A DNA stretch of 64,000 nucleotides from JAKZVK01 sp965248255 (GCA_965248255.1 CBDFIW010000003.1:2170001-2234000), one strand, 5' to 3'; counted from the stretch's first letter, positions 55,585-63,876 are shown. Notes: a model not told the origin generated them from the letters alone. Numbers and translations: made by a program.

Positions 55585-56394
55585 TTACTTCCGGCTGAAG
55601 CCGTCGCCGCGGAAGAATAGATTGCGTGCGCCGCAATCGGGACAGTGATAAGCCGGCACAAGGCCCAGCACCCGCCGGACCCTGCCCTCCTCCGATAAGC
55701 GACGCACGCTATGACCTGAGCCACAGCGGGCGCAGGCGTTCACCCACCCGACGGTATCCACCGGAACAGGCACCTTGCCGAAATAGAGCGCCCACCCATA
55801 TACGGCAGTACGTGTTCCCAACAGGCGGTCGAGGGTTCGGAACAGGGCGTTCCACAACACCAGGACCCATTCCCGTCCGCCGCCGAGCAGCATCAACTTG
55901 CGTGGCGCACGCGAGCGGCGGTTCTTTGAGTTTAGGAATGACAACGACGTGTAGAGCAGCCGCGAGCCCGCGTGCGGCAGACCGGCCGTCCGCTCGACAA
56001 GGCGTACTAGGGCTTCGGAAGAGCGGAAGGCATTCACATGTCCGCCGCCTCGCGCTAGCCAACGGTACAGCCGATCGGTAACGGTAGTGGCGTCGGGAAC
56101 GGCGGCGTAGAAGGCGGCCTCCGGGCTGGCCACGCGTCCGATCTCACGTAGGGCATCCTCAAGCCGCGCGAAATGCTCGAGGCTGTGGTTCGAGATTACT
56201 GCCGCGAAGCAACCGTCTCGAAACGGCAAAAGCGCGGCGTCTGCCTTAACGACGCAGGCTACATCGACGCGCGCCGGTGGGTCGAGGTCCACTCGGACCG
56301 TGGCGAAAGGGCAGTCCCTTGGATCGAAGCTGCCGAAGCGGCTGCCCAAATCCAGAACGTAGCCCCGCTTGAGATTCGCCAGGATCTCGTGCAC
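55585..56394 (-). CDS. Class I SAM-dependent methyltransferase with C-terminal zinc ribbon
   Basis: 269 residues. SAM fold: 'RGYVLDLGSRFGSFDPRDCP' (motif I with Ser-Arg instead of the usual GxGxG), 'ADAALLPFRDGCFAAVISNH' and 'SLEHFARLEDALREIGRVAS'. After about residue 215 a zinc ribbon follows: 'CARCGSG' and 'YHCPDCGARNLFF'. It resembles glycolipid/quinone-type methyltransferases only generally; the substrate is unknown. Confidence 0.78.
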   Translation of the reverse strand: MHEILANLKRGYVLDLGSRFGSFDPRDCPFATVRVDLDPPARVDVACVVKADAALLPFRDGCFAAVISNHSLEHFARLEDALREIGRVASPEAAFYAAVPDATTVTDRLYRWLARGGGHVNAFRSSEALVRLVERTAGLPHAGSRLLYTSLSFLNSKNRRSRAPRKLMLLGGGREWVLVLWNALFRTLDRLLGTRTAVYGWALYFGKVPVPVDTVGWVNACARCGSGHSVRRLSEEGRVRRVLGLVPAYHCPDCGARNLFFRGDGFSRK

Positions 56395-56481
56395 GTCGTT
56401 GATATTCTCCTACACGTGTAATGGAGGTAAGATCCGGGCCGTCCCAAAGACGCTGGGATCAACGGAGGGGAGGCTGTAACC

Positions 56482-57405
56482 ATGAAGCGTGTTCAGGTGG
56501 GCATTTTGGTCAGTCTGGCAGCGATTGTGGCGCTGCTGGCCGGTATCTACATCGGGAAAAGTGGGCACCCAAGCGCCCCACAAGCGGTGGCCGAGCCGGT
56601 TGAGAAGGCGGCCTTTGCGGCTCAGCCGGAAGTTGTAAACGAGCCATCAGAAGTTATTGCGTATGAGCCGGCCCCTGTTGCTGAGAAACCGAGCCCGAGG
56701 CGGCCGAAGCCGAAGCCGGTCCGCCGTAAGCCTGTCGAGCCTCCGGCCCCTTCACAACCTGATCCCCGGGCGGCGGCTCCTCCGCAGCCTGACCCGGAGC
56801 CGGTGGCCCGGACGCCCGTAACGCCGCCGGTTGAGCCACAACGCCCGGTTGTGCAGAAAGCGGAGCCGGCGCCGCGTGAGCCTCGCCGGGTCACTCTGCG
56901 GGCGGGAACGGACCTGGCTGTTCGGCTGGACTATCCCCTCGCAAGCGACCGCAATTATGGCGGGGACACGTTCACCGCGACCTTGGACGAGTCCATCGTC
57001 GTCGATGACATGGTTATTGCCGAGAAGGGCGCGCAGGTCGAGGGTGTCGTAGTCGACGCCGTACGGGCCGGGCGCGTGAAGGGACTCGCTAAGCTGTCGA
57101 TTGAGCTTGTCCGGCTCGACACGGCTGATGGGCAAACCGTGGAGATCGTCACCAACCGAGTTCACCGTCAGGCGGAGAAGTCCACGAAGAACGACATGAA
57201 GAAGGTTGGCATCGGAGCCGGGCTGGGTGCCATCGTGGGCGCGATTGCCGGCGGTGGCAAGGGAGCCGCGATCGGGGCCGGGGCGGGTGCGGGCGCCGGC
57301 GGCAGTGTCGCAGCCGCAACACGCGGCAAGCCCGTTCGCATTCCCGCCGAAGCGCAACTACGGTTCCGCTTGATGGAGCCTCTCGACATCGTAGAGAGGC
57401 TCTGA
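56482..57405 (+). CDS. Glycine-zipper membrane-associated protein
   Basis: 307 residues: N-terminal membrane anchor ('VQVGILVSLAAIVALLAGIY'), a Pro/Glu-rich spacer (about 45-135), a conserved beta domain (about 137-230, 'LRAGTDLAVRLDYPLASDRN', 'VIAEKGAQVEGVVVDAVRAG') and a glycine zipper (about 240-285, 'GIGAGLGAIVGAIAGGGKGA'). Proteins of this design are frequent in Acidobacteriota and resemble the hydrophobic-domain/VirB10-like 'resistance to dissociation' folds only loosely. A perfect 9-bp hairpin overlaps its stop codon. Confidence 0.7.
   Translation: MKRVQVGILVSLAAIVALLAGIYIGKSGHPSAPQAVAEPVEKAAFAAQPEVVNEPSEVIAYEPAPVAEKPSPRRPKPKPVRRKPVEPPAPSQPDPRAAAPPQPDPEPVARTPVTPPVEPQRPVVQKAEPAPREPRRVTLRAGTDLAVRLDYPLASDRNYGGDTFTATLDESIVVDDMVIAEKGAQVEGVVVDAVRAGRVKGLAKLSIELVRLDTADGQTVEIVTNRVHRQAEKSTKNDMKKVGIGAGLGAIVGAIAGGGKGAAIGAGAGAGAGGSVAAATRGKPVRIPAEAQLRFRLMEPLDIVERL
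57376..57402 (+). terminator. Hairpin overlapping a stop codon (possible terminator, no T-run)
   Basis: GAGCCTCTC at 57376-57384 pairs perfectly with GAGAGGCTC at 57394-57402, loop GACATCGTA. The stem lies in the last codons of the glycine-zipper gene. No poly-T follows, so intrinsic termination is uncertain. Confidence 0.35.
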
Positions 57406-57480
57406 CTGGCGTGAATCGACGAGCCTCGGCGTTGGATGCGCACAGTTCACAGATCGAATGTGCGACTAGAATAAGCGGTA

Positions 57481-57747
57481 ATGCCTGAAGGGGATGAACC
57501 CGATGTGCCGTCCTCTTACGTTTGCCGATCATGCGGCGCGGCCCTCGAGGTGCAGGTCGGGTTCAAGGGCAAGGTCGTGTGGGAAGTCGAAGCCGGCAAC
57601 CCCAACTTCAGTTCCACTTCGCCCGACCTCCGCGGAGACTTCAAAGAGCCCCGGCTGGTCTGTTCCGCGGACGTGATGCACAGTACCGGGTTCCAGTTGC
57701 TCGACGGTGAGATTGTCGCGGAGCCGCAGCGGAACCCCAGACGCTGA
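57481..57747 (+). CDS. Small zinc-ribbon-like hypothetical protein
   Basis: 88 residues. 'YVCRSCGAALEV' supplies a CxxC pair and 'RLVCSADVMHSTGF' a further Cys and His, possibly completing a zinc site. Not recognised otherwise. It follows the glycine-zipper gene by 75 bases. Confidence 0.5.
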   Translation: MPEGDEPDVPSSYVCRSCGAALEVQVGFKGKVVWEVEAGNPNFSSTSPDLRGDFKEPRLVCSADVMHSTGFQLLDGEIVAEPQRNPRR

Positions 57748-57851
57748 CGACCGGGCAAGGACGAGTAGGGCAGGCTTCCCTACGTGTCCATCACATCCGC
57801 TAGCAACCGAGAAACAGGCAGGTAAAGAAACCTGCCCTCTTTGATCGGGGT

Positions 57852-58204
57852 TGGAGTGGACCCCTGTGGCGAGGCCAAGAAAGTAGGGACGGGTCGCGGT
57901 TGACTGAAAAAGGATAGCCAATCCAGCCCAATGGGGGCATGATCAACTCATCCGGGGAAGCGGAGCCGGGCTCTGCTGGAGAGCAACCCACCAAGGAATA
58001 CCCGGCCGCAGACTCATCGCAACGATGAGGGCGGGGTGCTCGCCTACTGAGGCCGCATCCCGCCTTGTGCTGCGCCATCGGATCGATAGATCTGCTCATG
58101 CCTTAAGAAAACTCAGGCGGCGTTAGCCGCCTCTTCCCACAGCCGCTCATACTCTTGCGGCGGCCGATAGCCCAGCGCCGAATGCAATCGCGTACGATTG
58201 TATT
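57852..58204 (-). mobile_element. IS3 end fragment, truncated by the R-M transposon
   Basis: 353 bp nearly identical to the left end of the IS3 element at 36980-37332, including the last 30 or so OrfB codons. It stops exactly where the IS1595-type transposon begins, and the rest of the IS3 is not found on the far side. Confidence 0.92.
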
Positions 58205-58238
58205 GGGAATTATATACGAAAGTGCCGCAAAATAGCAC

Positions 58239-58421
58239 TCACCCTAGCTCCTTGGGCGACTTGACGTAGTTGATCTTGACCCGCCTACCTAGAGCTTTGA
58301 TCGCTTGCTTGGGAGTGGCCTTAACCCGCAGGTCTGCTTGCAACTCGGCACTGCTCGGCTGGTAGCTCGGATGCACGACCTTCACAACGGAAACTTTCTT
58401 CTTTGGCATTGACCTAACCAT
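58239..58421 (-). CDS. Small basic passenger protein of the R-M transposon
   Basis: 60 residues (56 from the ATG at 58409). 'VSVVKVVHPSYQPSSAELQA' and 'ATPKQAIKALGRRVKINYVK' resemble short hypothetical proteins seen in mobile regions of many genomes. Its start overlaps or abuts the nuclease stop, so it is the last gene of the operon. A controller or antidote role is possible but not supported by any motif. Confidence 0.6.
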   Translation of the reverse strand: MVRSMPKKKVSVVKVVHPSYQPSSAELQADLRVKATPKQAIKALGRRVKINYVKSPKELG

Positions 58422-59124
58422 TCTCCAGTTCTTTGTTCAGGAACTTCCGCCATTCAGCAAAGTCATACCAACCACATCCGATGCAACCGGAAGGGTCTTT
58501 CTTGTTGACTGGAACCCATCGAGGCCCGCCTGCATAGAAGAACTTGATGTCGAACGGAGTCCCGCGCCTTCCCTTCTTGTAGCACCTCTCGCAGCTTCTG
58601 CTCTTCAAGAGATTGTGGCTGACGCTCCCATTGGACTCTTTGAGCAGCTGGAAGTTCAACCGGATGTCGGCCTCTGTCATAGAGTCGTAGTTGGATTGCT
58701 TTGCAGTGGTTTCTTGATTCCACCGCAGCATCGGCAACTTGTGATCAACTGTCAGTTGGTTTGGTGGCCGCTCCGTTCCTTCGACAACATCCCGCTTCCC
58801 TAGAATGTCCATCACTCTCAGGGCAAATGCAATCGGCATGGATGGTGCTGGAACTGGCTCTAAGAACCGACCTGTCCAGCGATCATGGCGTGTTTGCCGA
58901 TCACACTTAGAGCAAAAGTGATTGCCGCTCGAAATTTCCATCCCAGGACGTGAACGAGTGCCACGCTGGAGACCCTGTATGCCCGCTCCTCCAGCTATCT
59001 GTGTGGTTTTTACGTGCCCATATTCGCACTCGCGGCAGTGCCACTGACGGCCCCTCAGCACGAGATAGACTTGGTACACCTTCGAGTCCGTATTGAAGGT
59101 TTCTTCGAAGTCCTGAGCGTTCAC
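58414..59124 (-). CDS. HNH-type restriction endonuclease (putative)
   Basis: 236 residues. The HNH motif is seen as 'QLTVDHKLPMLRW' (Asp126-His-Lys; His127 presumed catalytic), 'RLNFQLL' (Asn157) and 'SHNLLKSRSCERCYKKGRRG' (Asn171). Four CxxC pairs (30/33, 71/74, 178/181, 214/217) probably bind zinc and hold the fold. The start ATG overlaps the methyltransferase stop by four bases, the standard link between methyltransferase and nuclease genes of type II systems. The recognition site cannot be predicted. Confidence 0.8.
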   Translation of the reverse strand: MNAQDFEETFNTDSKVYQVYLVLRGRQWHCRECEYGHVKTTQIAGGAGIQGLQRGTRSRPGMEISSGNHFCSKCDRQTRHDRWTGRFLEPVPAPSMPIAFALRVMDILGKRDVVEGTERPPNQLTVDHKLPMLRWNQETTAKQSNYDSMTEADIRLNFQLLKESNGSVSHNLLKSRSCERCYKKGRRGTPFDIKFFYAGGPRWVPVNKKDPSGCIGCGWYDFAEWRKFLNKELENG

Positions 59125-60125
59125 GGAAATTTCCCCAAATTGGCGACGCGGGCCGTCGCAGCCTCAAACGATGCCGGATCATTTTCAAAGGCAAGAACCC
59201 GCCGCCTTGATCGGATGGCGGCTACAACAGTAGTCGCACTGCCTGCGAACGGGTCTAGGATCAGATCCCCTTCGCTGCAGAACAGTTCCGCGTACTCAGA
59301 GATAAGTCCTAGCGGTTTCTGGGTTGGGTGAATGCGCTCTTGCGGGGAAGGCGACTTGTACCGGAAGACGTTATGTACCACCCGTCCATTGAACTTGGTT
59401 CCTGGGCGCTTTCCGACAACCGACGCCTCCCATGCATTGATCGGCTTGTGAGTGTGATTAAACGGAACCGGATTCGTCTTCTGCCAAACAAGCGTTCCGA
59501 CGGCTACGAACCTGTGCGACTCAAGGATCTCAGAGTAGGCCCCTATCTGTGCCTGTGCGCAGAATATGACAGCCCACCCTCGAATCTTAGGGAGCACCTT
59601 GGCCGTCCATTCCGAAGGGGTTGGAAAAGAATCATCCCATGATCCGAAGTGGCCCTTCGGCATAATGAAGTCCGTGCCGTTCTTTCGTAAGCGCCGAGGA
59701 ACCTGCTTTTCGCAAGTGTAAGCCTTGCTGATGCCGTAGGGCGGATCGGTCAACAGAAGGTCTACAGACTGGTCTTCGAGTTGCGCGGCTCCTTCAATCC
59801 CGTCTGCGAAGCGAAAATCGTGGTACTCCCCTATCTGCGGCACAAGGTCTTTGGGATGCTTCTCGCGCCCGATGTAGTCTCGAATGCGGGCCGCGATGGA
59901 ATCCGTAGAATCCCCTACCAAGATGACCCCACCATCTCTGACGATCAGTTGTCCTAGGGGAGCGGACTGTTTGCCGTTTCTGACCACCAATTCGACGCGC
60001 CACAGCCCATCGTGATCGGCCACAGGGGATGTGTGGCTCAGGAACTTGCGTTGCTCGGGGAAGTTGTCAGATATCCATCGGTTTGCGGTGGCTCTGATGC
60101 TCAGTGTTGTCATTGCGGGCATCAC
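59121..60125 (-). CDS. DNA methyltransferase (N6-adenine or N4-cytosine, beta class)
   Basis: About 334 residues. Catalytic motif IV 'VDLLLTDPPYGISKAY' (DPPY 127-130) comes before the SAM motif 'GDLILDPFAGSATTVVAAIR' (DPFAGS 291-296), with the target-recognition region between: the beta-class order. DPPY favours N6-adenine but N4-cytosine enzymes are possible. Residues 1-100 form an extra N-terminal domain. The start is GTG/ATG at 60125/60122, overlapping the transposase stop (TGATG), so expression depends on the transposase transcript. Confidence 0.9.
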   Translation of the reverse strand: MMPAMTTLSIRATANRWISDNFPEQRKFLSHTSPVADHDGLWRVELVVRNGKQSAPLGQLIVRDGGVILVGDSTDSIAARIRDYIGREKHPKDLVPQIGEYHDFRFADGIEGAAQLEDQSVDLLLTDPPYGISKAYTCEKQVPRRLRKNGTDFIMPKGHFGSWDDSFPTPSEWTAKVLPKIRGWAVIFCAQAQIGAYSEILESHRFVAVGTLVWQKTNPVPFNHTHKPINAWEASVVGKRPGTKFNGRVVHNVFRYKSPSPQERIHPTQKPLGLISEYAELFCSEGDLILDPFAGSATTVVAAIRSRRRVLAFENDPASFEAATARVANLGKFP

Positions 60126-61105
60126 GACCGCGCACCCGAAGCAAGTCCGTTGTCTGCGATCAGTTGTCTGTACCGCAAACGCTTGCGCTCCATGCCGCCT
60201 CGCACGGATGCCAGTTGCTTGATGGTGTCTTGCTCCCGAATATTGTGCCGTCCCGCGAACTCTTGCACGTAGCGATCAAGATGCTTGGGGGAGATTTTGT
60301 GGAAGGTGCCTTTGTGCGCCCGCTTCAGCATCGACCATAGCGATTCGATGCCGTTGGTGTGAGCGTCGCCCTTGACGTACTCAGAAAGCGAATGCTTGAC
60401 CGTGGCGTGGTCGAACGGCAGCGCTTCGTATGCGCTTGCATCGTCGGTGTAGACGGTCGCCTCTGGCGTTGCGTGATCTTTGACGAAGCCTTGCAGCGTG
60501 TTCCTGTCAGTTGATTCGACAACCTTGGCCGCAACCTGGTTCGTCGGACGATCTTTCATGCCGACAACTGCAGTTTTGCCGACCGGACCTCTACCGGCAT
60601 CCGGCCCAACCTGCTTGCGCTGCGCGTTGCTCAGGTTCCTGCGCCGCCCGCCCATGTAGGTCTCGTCAACCTCCACTGGCCCTGAGAACAATATAGCATT
60701 ATTGGAAGTCAGTGCAACCCTCAAGCGATGCGCCAAGAACCAGGCCGACTTTTGGGTGATGCCTAAGTCCCTGTGCAGCTTCATGCTTGACACGCTCTTG
60801 AGGCTCGTGATTAACAGGAACGTGGCGATAGCCCAATTCTGGAATCCGACCTTTGAGCCTTCCATGACCGTGCCAGTCTTGGTACTGAACCTCTTCGCGC
60901 ACTCCTTCTCGCGGCAGCGATAGGGCATGGTCTTGTGCTTGCAGCCGATCTTGACGTTCAGCGAGCCACAGTGTGGGCAGCATACTCCGCTGGGCCAGAA
61001 CTGCTTGCCGAACCACGCCTCAGCCGTAGCATCATCGGGGAACATCTTCATGATCTGCTTGAGTGTAACGCCCCTGCGGAACGCCTTGCCTGGTCCGTTT
61101 GTCAT
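60122..61105 (-). CDS. IS1595-family transposase of the R-M transposon
   Basis: 327 residues, distinct from the 315-residue IS1595 transposases at 18956 and 26652. Zinc ribbon 'CCPHCGSLNVKIGCKHKTMP' with 'YRCREKECAKRFSTKTGT', then the ISXO2-like domain: 'VEVDETYMGGRRRNLSNAQR' (Asp), 'TVYTDDASAYEALPFDH' (Asp), and 'HTNGIESLWSMLKRAHKGTF' (Asn/Glu). C-terminal 'HLDRYVQEFAGRHNIRE' is canonical. Intact. Confidence 0.94.
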   Translation of the reverse strand: MTNGPGKAFRRGVTLKQIMKMFPDDATAEAWFGKQFWPSGVCCPHCGSLNVKIGCKHKTMPYRCREKECAKRFSTKTGTVMEGSKVGFQNWAIATFLLITSLKSVSSMKLHRDLGITQKSAWFLAHRLRVALTSNNAILFSGPVEVDETYMGGRRRNLSNAQRKQVGPDAGRGPVGKTAVVGMKDRPTNQVAAKVVESTDRNTLQGFVKDHATPEATVYTDDASAYEALPFDHATVKHSLSEYVKGDAHTNGIESLWSMLKRAHKGTFHKISPKHLDRYVQEFAGRHNIREQDTIKQLASVRGGMERKRLRYRQLIADNGLASGARS

Positions 61106-61177
61106 GATTCTAGTTTACAGCAGAGTGCCGAGATTGTCAAGGGTTTGTCGGCACTTTCGTATATAATTCCCAAAAAA

Positions 61178-61405
61178 TACCGCATGCTGACCACGGGCGC
61201 GCACGACAAGCTGGCCGCCACCGGCTTCCGGGCCTTCGGGCCGTTCACCGACCCCGACGAGACCAAGCACACCCTGTGGGTCTGCGAGGGCGTCGAGGAC
61301 CGCGACTACACCGCTGAGGAATTAGCGCCCGTAAGCGCCGACGCCGACGGCAACTGGACAACCTCGATCGAGGGTTTGGTCTGGCGGCCCTACGTGCGGG
61401 GGTAA
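61178..61405 (+). pseudogene. 3' fragment of an unrecognised gene cut by the R-M transposon
   Basis: About 75 codons ('LTTGAHDKLAATGFRAFGPF', 'HTLWVCEGVEDRDYTAEELA', 'SIEGLVWRPYVRG') with strong codon bias and a proper stop, but no 5' part: the transposon end lies six bases upstream. The product resembles no family I know; the style suggests a small hypothetical or phage-type protein. Confidence 0.5.
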
Positions 61406-61428
61406 GCCGTAAGCTGGCCGAAACTGAA

Positions 61429-61458
61429 CCAGGATTTCCATTTTGGCCCTGGCACGGT
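61429..61458 (+). repeat. 30-bp direct repeat, copy 1
   Basis: CCAGGATTTCCATTTTGGCC followed by CTGGCACGGT. The same 30 bases with one change recur at 62978-63007. The unit itself begins CCAGG and has CCTGG near its end. Confidence 0.75.
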
Positions 61459-61750
61459 GAAAGTCACTGCTGTCCAAATTAGCTGGGCGGAGCAGAGACG
61501 GCTGCTGAAAACACGCGAGAAAGCCTCGCCAAAGGGCTGCTCTGGGGACCAGGTTGCCGCTTTGGACAAGATAGAAATCATGCTGCTGTCCCAATTAGTC
61601 CCAATAATCACTGTTGAGGAAGCAGTGAAACCTGACGACTGGTCGAGGGTTGTTGGTCGCAATCGGGACATTATTGTTGCTGCGCGCGGCACGCTCGACA
61701 GCTTCGAGACATTGTGTAGGTCACGATTCCTCTCCGCCTTCGCTTCGTGA
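61457..61750 (+). CDS. Hypothetical protein, weak
   Basis: 97 codons ('VTAVQISWAEQRRLLKTREK', 'LLSQLVPIITVEEAVKP') starting at the end of the 30-bp repeat and overlapping the convergent gene by 80 bases. No family recognised and no clear ribosome site; may not be real. Confidence 0.25.
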   Translation: MKVTAVQISWAEQRRLLKTREKASPKGCSGDQVAALDKIEIMLLSQLVPIITVEEAVKPDDWSRVVGRNRDIIVAARGTLDSFETLCRSRFLSAFAS

Positions 61751-62477
61751 GAGGAAAGAACTCCTTGAGTTCAAGCCAGGTCTCCCCGCAACGGATGCAG
61801 TGACGCATCTTGCCATTCACTCCTTGCCGCTTCATCCGCCACTGCAGCTTCTTGAGTGTCCTCCTCCGTTCCACTCGCCACCTCTTCCAACGTGCACGGG
61901 TTCGGCGAATGAATTCCTGACGGAGTTCCTCCGCACGTTGCCGATAACGCTCCGAGTTTCTCGCTTCGTGCCACGACAGTTGCAGCTTCATGTGACGGCG
62001 ATACGCTGTGACCGTCTTCGGGGAAATCTTGAACTTCTCAGCCACTTCCGCACTCGCCAGTTTGCTTCCCCCTGTCTGAAGCAACTCTTCAAGGGCTGCT
62101 TTTTCCTCAGCATCCAGCCGGCGGGCTGCGCGGGAGGCTTCCCGACGCCTGGGATCTCCCAGACCCTGACGCCTCATCTGCTGGCTGATGGAATCCTTGC
62201 TGCGGCCTGTCAGCAGTCCCGCCCGTACAATCTGAGTGGCGCTCAATCGATAGCCGTTCGTGTAGTCACGCAGCGAGCGGATCTCTCTCATTGTCCACAG
62301 CCGCAGGCTTCGCTTTGAGTCCTGACCGAGCAGCCCTGTCTCACGCAGTCGCTGCCGGTGCTGATTGACCGCTGCTTGGGATCTGGCTCGGATGCGGATC
62401 TGAGGCAAACGTTTGCCTTGTTTGACTTGACGGATGAGAGATTCCCTTTCAGGCTGCGTCCATCTCTTGCCTGGCAT
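61671..62477 (-). CDS. DNA-binding protein with Myb/SANT-like, HTH and zinc-ribbon segments
   Basis: 268 residues. 'KRWTQPERESLIRQVKQGKR' opens a Myb/SANT-like helix set, followed by 'LSATQIVRAGLLTGRSKDSI' and 'LASAEVAEKFKISPKTVTAY' helix-turn-helix units, a very basic helix (about 185-225) and a terminal zinc ribbon ('HCIRCGETW', 'RSCRACRAQQQ'). Such proteins occur in phage and mobile regions. It lies alone inside the 1.55-kb segment between the two 30-bp repeats. Confidence 0.6.
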   Translation of the reverse strand: MPGKRWTQPERESLIRQVKQGKRLPQIRIRARSQAAVNQHRQRLRETGLLGQDSKRSLRLWTMREIRSLRDYTNGYRLSATQIVRAGLLTGRSKDSISQQMRRQGLGDPRRREASRAARRLDAEEKAALEELLQTGGSKLASAEVAEKFKISPKTVTAYRRHMKLQLSWHEARNSERYRQRAEELRQEFIRRTRARWKRWRVERRRTLKKLQWRMKRQGVNGKMRHCIRCGETWLELKEFFPLTKRRRRGIVTYTMSRSCRACRAQQQ

Positions 62478-62741
62478 CGCGGATTCTCCGCTGTCTGTCG
62501 AACCTGCTCCTGCTATGCAACATCAACCCAAACAGCACTTTGCCGCGCCGCTACACAAACCAAACCAAGCGACACCCACCCGACCGATGACGAAGCAATC
62601 CTGAAGAAAGAGCAGACCGCGAGTGAGGGACGCGCTTTCGGTGCGCTGCTGTTCACGCTGGCATTTTCGCCGTCACCCAAATCGATTCCGCGACGGTCTC
62701 GGGATGGAACAGCCAGCGCGGAAGCTTGGCCGTTTTCCCGC

Positions 62742-62975
62742 TCAACTCTTGGCACGGCCGGGCTTCTTGGTCGACGCTCGCACGATAAGCTGCGGCTCGA
62801 TATGAATCGTCTTCGGAGGAGGTGTTCGTTCGCCCTCAGCAGGCGAAGAACTTGCTCCCCGGCGTTCTCGCCGACCTCCAGACACCGCTGATCAATCGTC
62901 GTTAGCGGAACGAGGAACACATCGGAATGCCGGTCGTTTCCCGCTCCGATCACCGCGATGTCGTTAGGCACTTTA
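62742..62975 (-). pseudogene. LacI-family regulator, C-terminal fragment
   Basis: 'VPNDIAVIGAGNDRHSDVFL', 'VPLTTIDQRCLEVGENAGEQ' and, after a frameshift, 'PPPKTIHIEPQLIVRASTKK' are the last 75 or so residues of a LacI-type sugar-responsive regulator. The DNA-binding and most of the sensor domain are missing; the fragment begins at the 30-bp repeat copy 2. Confidence 0.72.
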
Positions 62976-62977
62976 AG

Positions 62978-63007
62978 CCAGGATTTCCATTTTGGCCCTG
63001 GCGCGGT
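62978..63007 (+). repeat. 30-bp direct repeat, copy 2
   Basis: Same unit as at 61429 with G for A near the end (CTGGCGCGGT). It marks the point where the LacI fragment is cut. Confidence 0.75.
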
Positions 63008-63204
63008 CACAGTATGCACCCGCGCTGCCCCGAATACCACGTCTTTCCGCGCTGAACCCTGCACATCACCTCCGGCGGCAGGCCCCAAAGCCCGTCCGTC
63101 CGCTCACAGACGTTGATGGAGCGGGCTGAACGGCACACCGACCGACACTGCTCCCTGCGAAGCCTTTTCGGAGCTAAAAACTGTTGATCCTCGTCCAGGT
63201 AACG

Positions 63205-63480
63205 CTACCCGCTCGGCAGCGGCAGCGCCCAGATCCTGTGCAGCATGTCACCGAACAGCCGCCGGTTCAGACGCCCCTCGGCCAGCAGCAACCAGTAGTA
63301 GCGCGCGTGTTTGACGAGCCGGCCGCCGGTCTTCATCAGCCGCTGCTGCAAGCTCGTGAGCGACCAACTCTTGATCCTGTTCGGCAGTCCGAGCCGCCGC
63401 CACAAGTTGCCCAGGTTGTAGGCCAGCACGCTGAGTTGCAGTCGCACTTCGTTGGCCCGAAAACGACCCACCCTTGGGAC
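63205..63480 (-). pseudogene. IS1380-family transposase, C-terminal fragment
   Basis: 'RFRANEVRLQLSVLAYNLGN', 'LWRRLGLPNRI', 'LMKTGGRLVKHARYYWLLLA' and 'EGRLNRRLFGDMLHRI' are the end of an IS1380 transposase. It starts at the same 'FRANEV' point where the remnant at 16096-16640 breaks off. Confidence 0.78.
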
Positions 63481-63585
63481 AGTTGCTATCATCAAGCCAT
63501 GGCGTCAGGCGTCCGGCCGGCTGTTGAGAAGTGCTTGCCTGATCTCATTGAGAGAACCGCTCAAGCCGTTCGTGGCAGAAATCTG

Positions 63586-63876
63586 TCAGTCAAAGTCCAA
63601 GACGAATTTCCCGGTTGCCTCATTGATCTTTGCCGGACTGTGGCTCACGCTCATGCCAATCATCCCGCCTTCATCGAGCGCGGCCATACCGCTGAAAGCC
63701 TTCTGAAGTTCTTTGGCTGCGAATGCCTCCGCTTGCTCCGTGAGGGACCTCACAGTTATATCAAATTCCTCGGAAGCCTCGCAGCGGGGACACACGACCC
63801 TCTGCGGCTAGTCATCCTCGACGAAAACCTGCGCATCGACCTGACAGTCGCGGCATTTGATCGGCTTATCGGCCAT
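63586..63876 (-). pseudogene. Two-CxxC zinc-ribbon protein with in-frame amber codon
   Basis: From ATG 63876 the minus strand reads 'MADKPIKCRDCQVDAQVFVE', then TAG at 63808-63810, then 'VVCPRCEASEEFDITVRS' and a helical tail to 63586. The paired CxxC units across the TAG form a plausible zinc ribbon, so the TAG is a nonsense mutation in one gene. A GTG inside could restart translation at 63795. The plus-strand frame over the same bases (63499-63882) is considered a shadow. Confidence 0.5.

Larger units (their letters stand above)
58205..61171 (-). mobile_element. IS1595-type transposon carrying a restriction-modification system
   Basis: 2,967 bp bounded by perfect inverted repeats of at least 22 bp starting GGGAATTATATACGAAAG at both ends. 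Four genes on the minus strand overlap one another: transposase, DNA methyltransferase, HNH nuclease and a small basic protein. IS1595-family elements with passenger genes are known; a complete R-M pair as passenger is noteworthy. The 8-bp target duplication typical of the family is not present: the left flank is IS3 sequence and the right flank an unrelated gene fragment, which suggests a deletion next to the element after insertion. Confidence 0.9.

Noticed and set aside
58205..61177. 8-bp target duplication around the R-M transposon
   Set aside because: The flanks GATTGTATT and AAAAAATAC do not match in direct orientation.
22712..63810. In-frame TAG codons in two otherwise continuous genes (quinoprotein and zinc-ribbon gene) as a sign of amber recoding
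   Set aside because: Several intact genes in the window end in TAG (stops at 3397, 5590, 9280, 15946), so TAG is a normal stop here; the two cases are ordinary nonsense mutations in decaying genes or errors.
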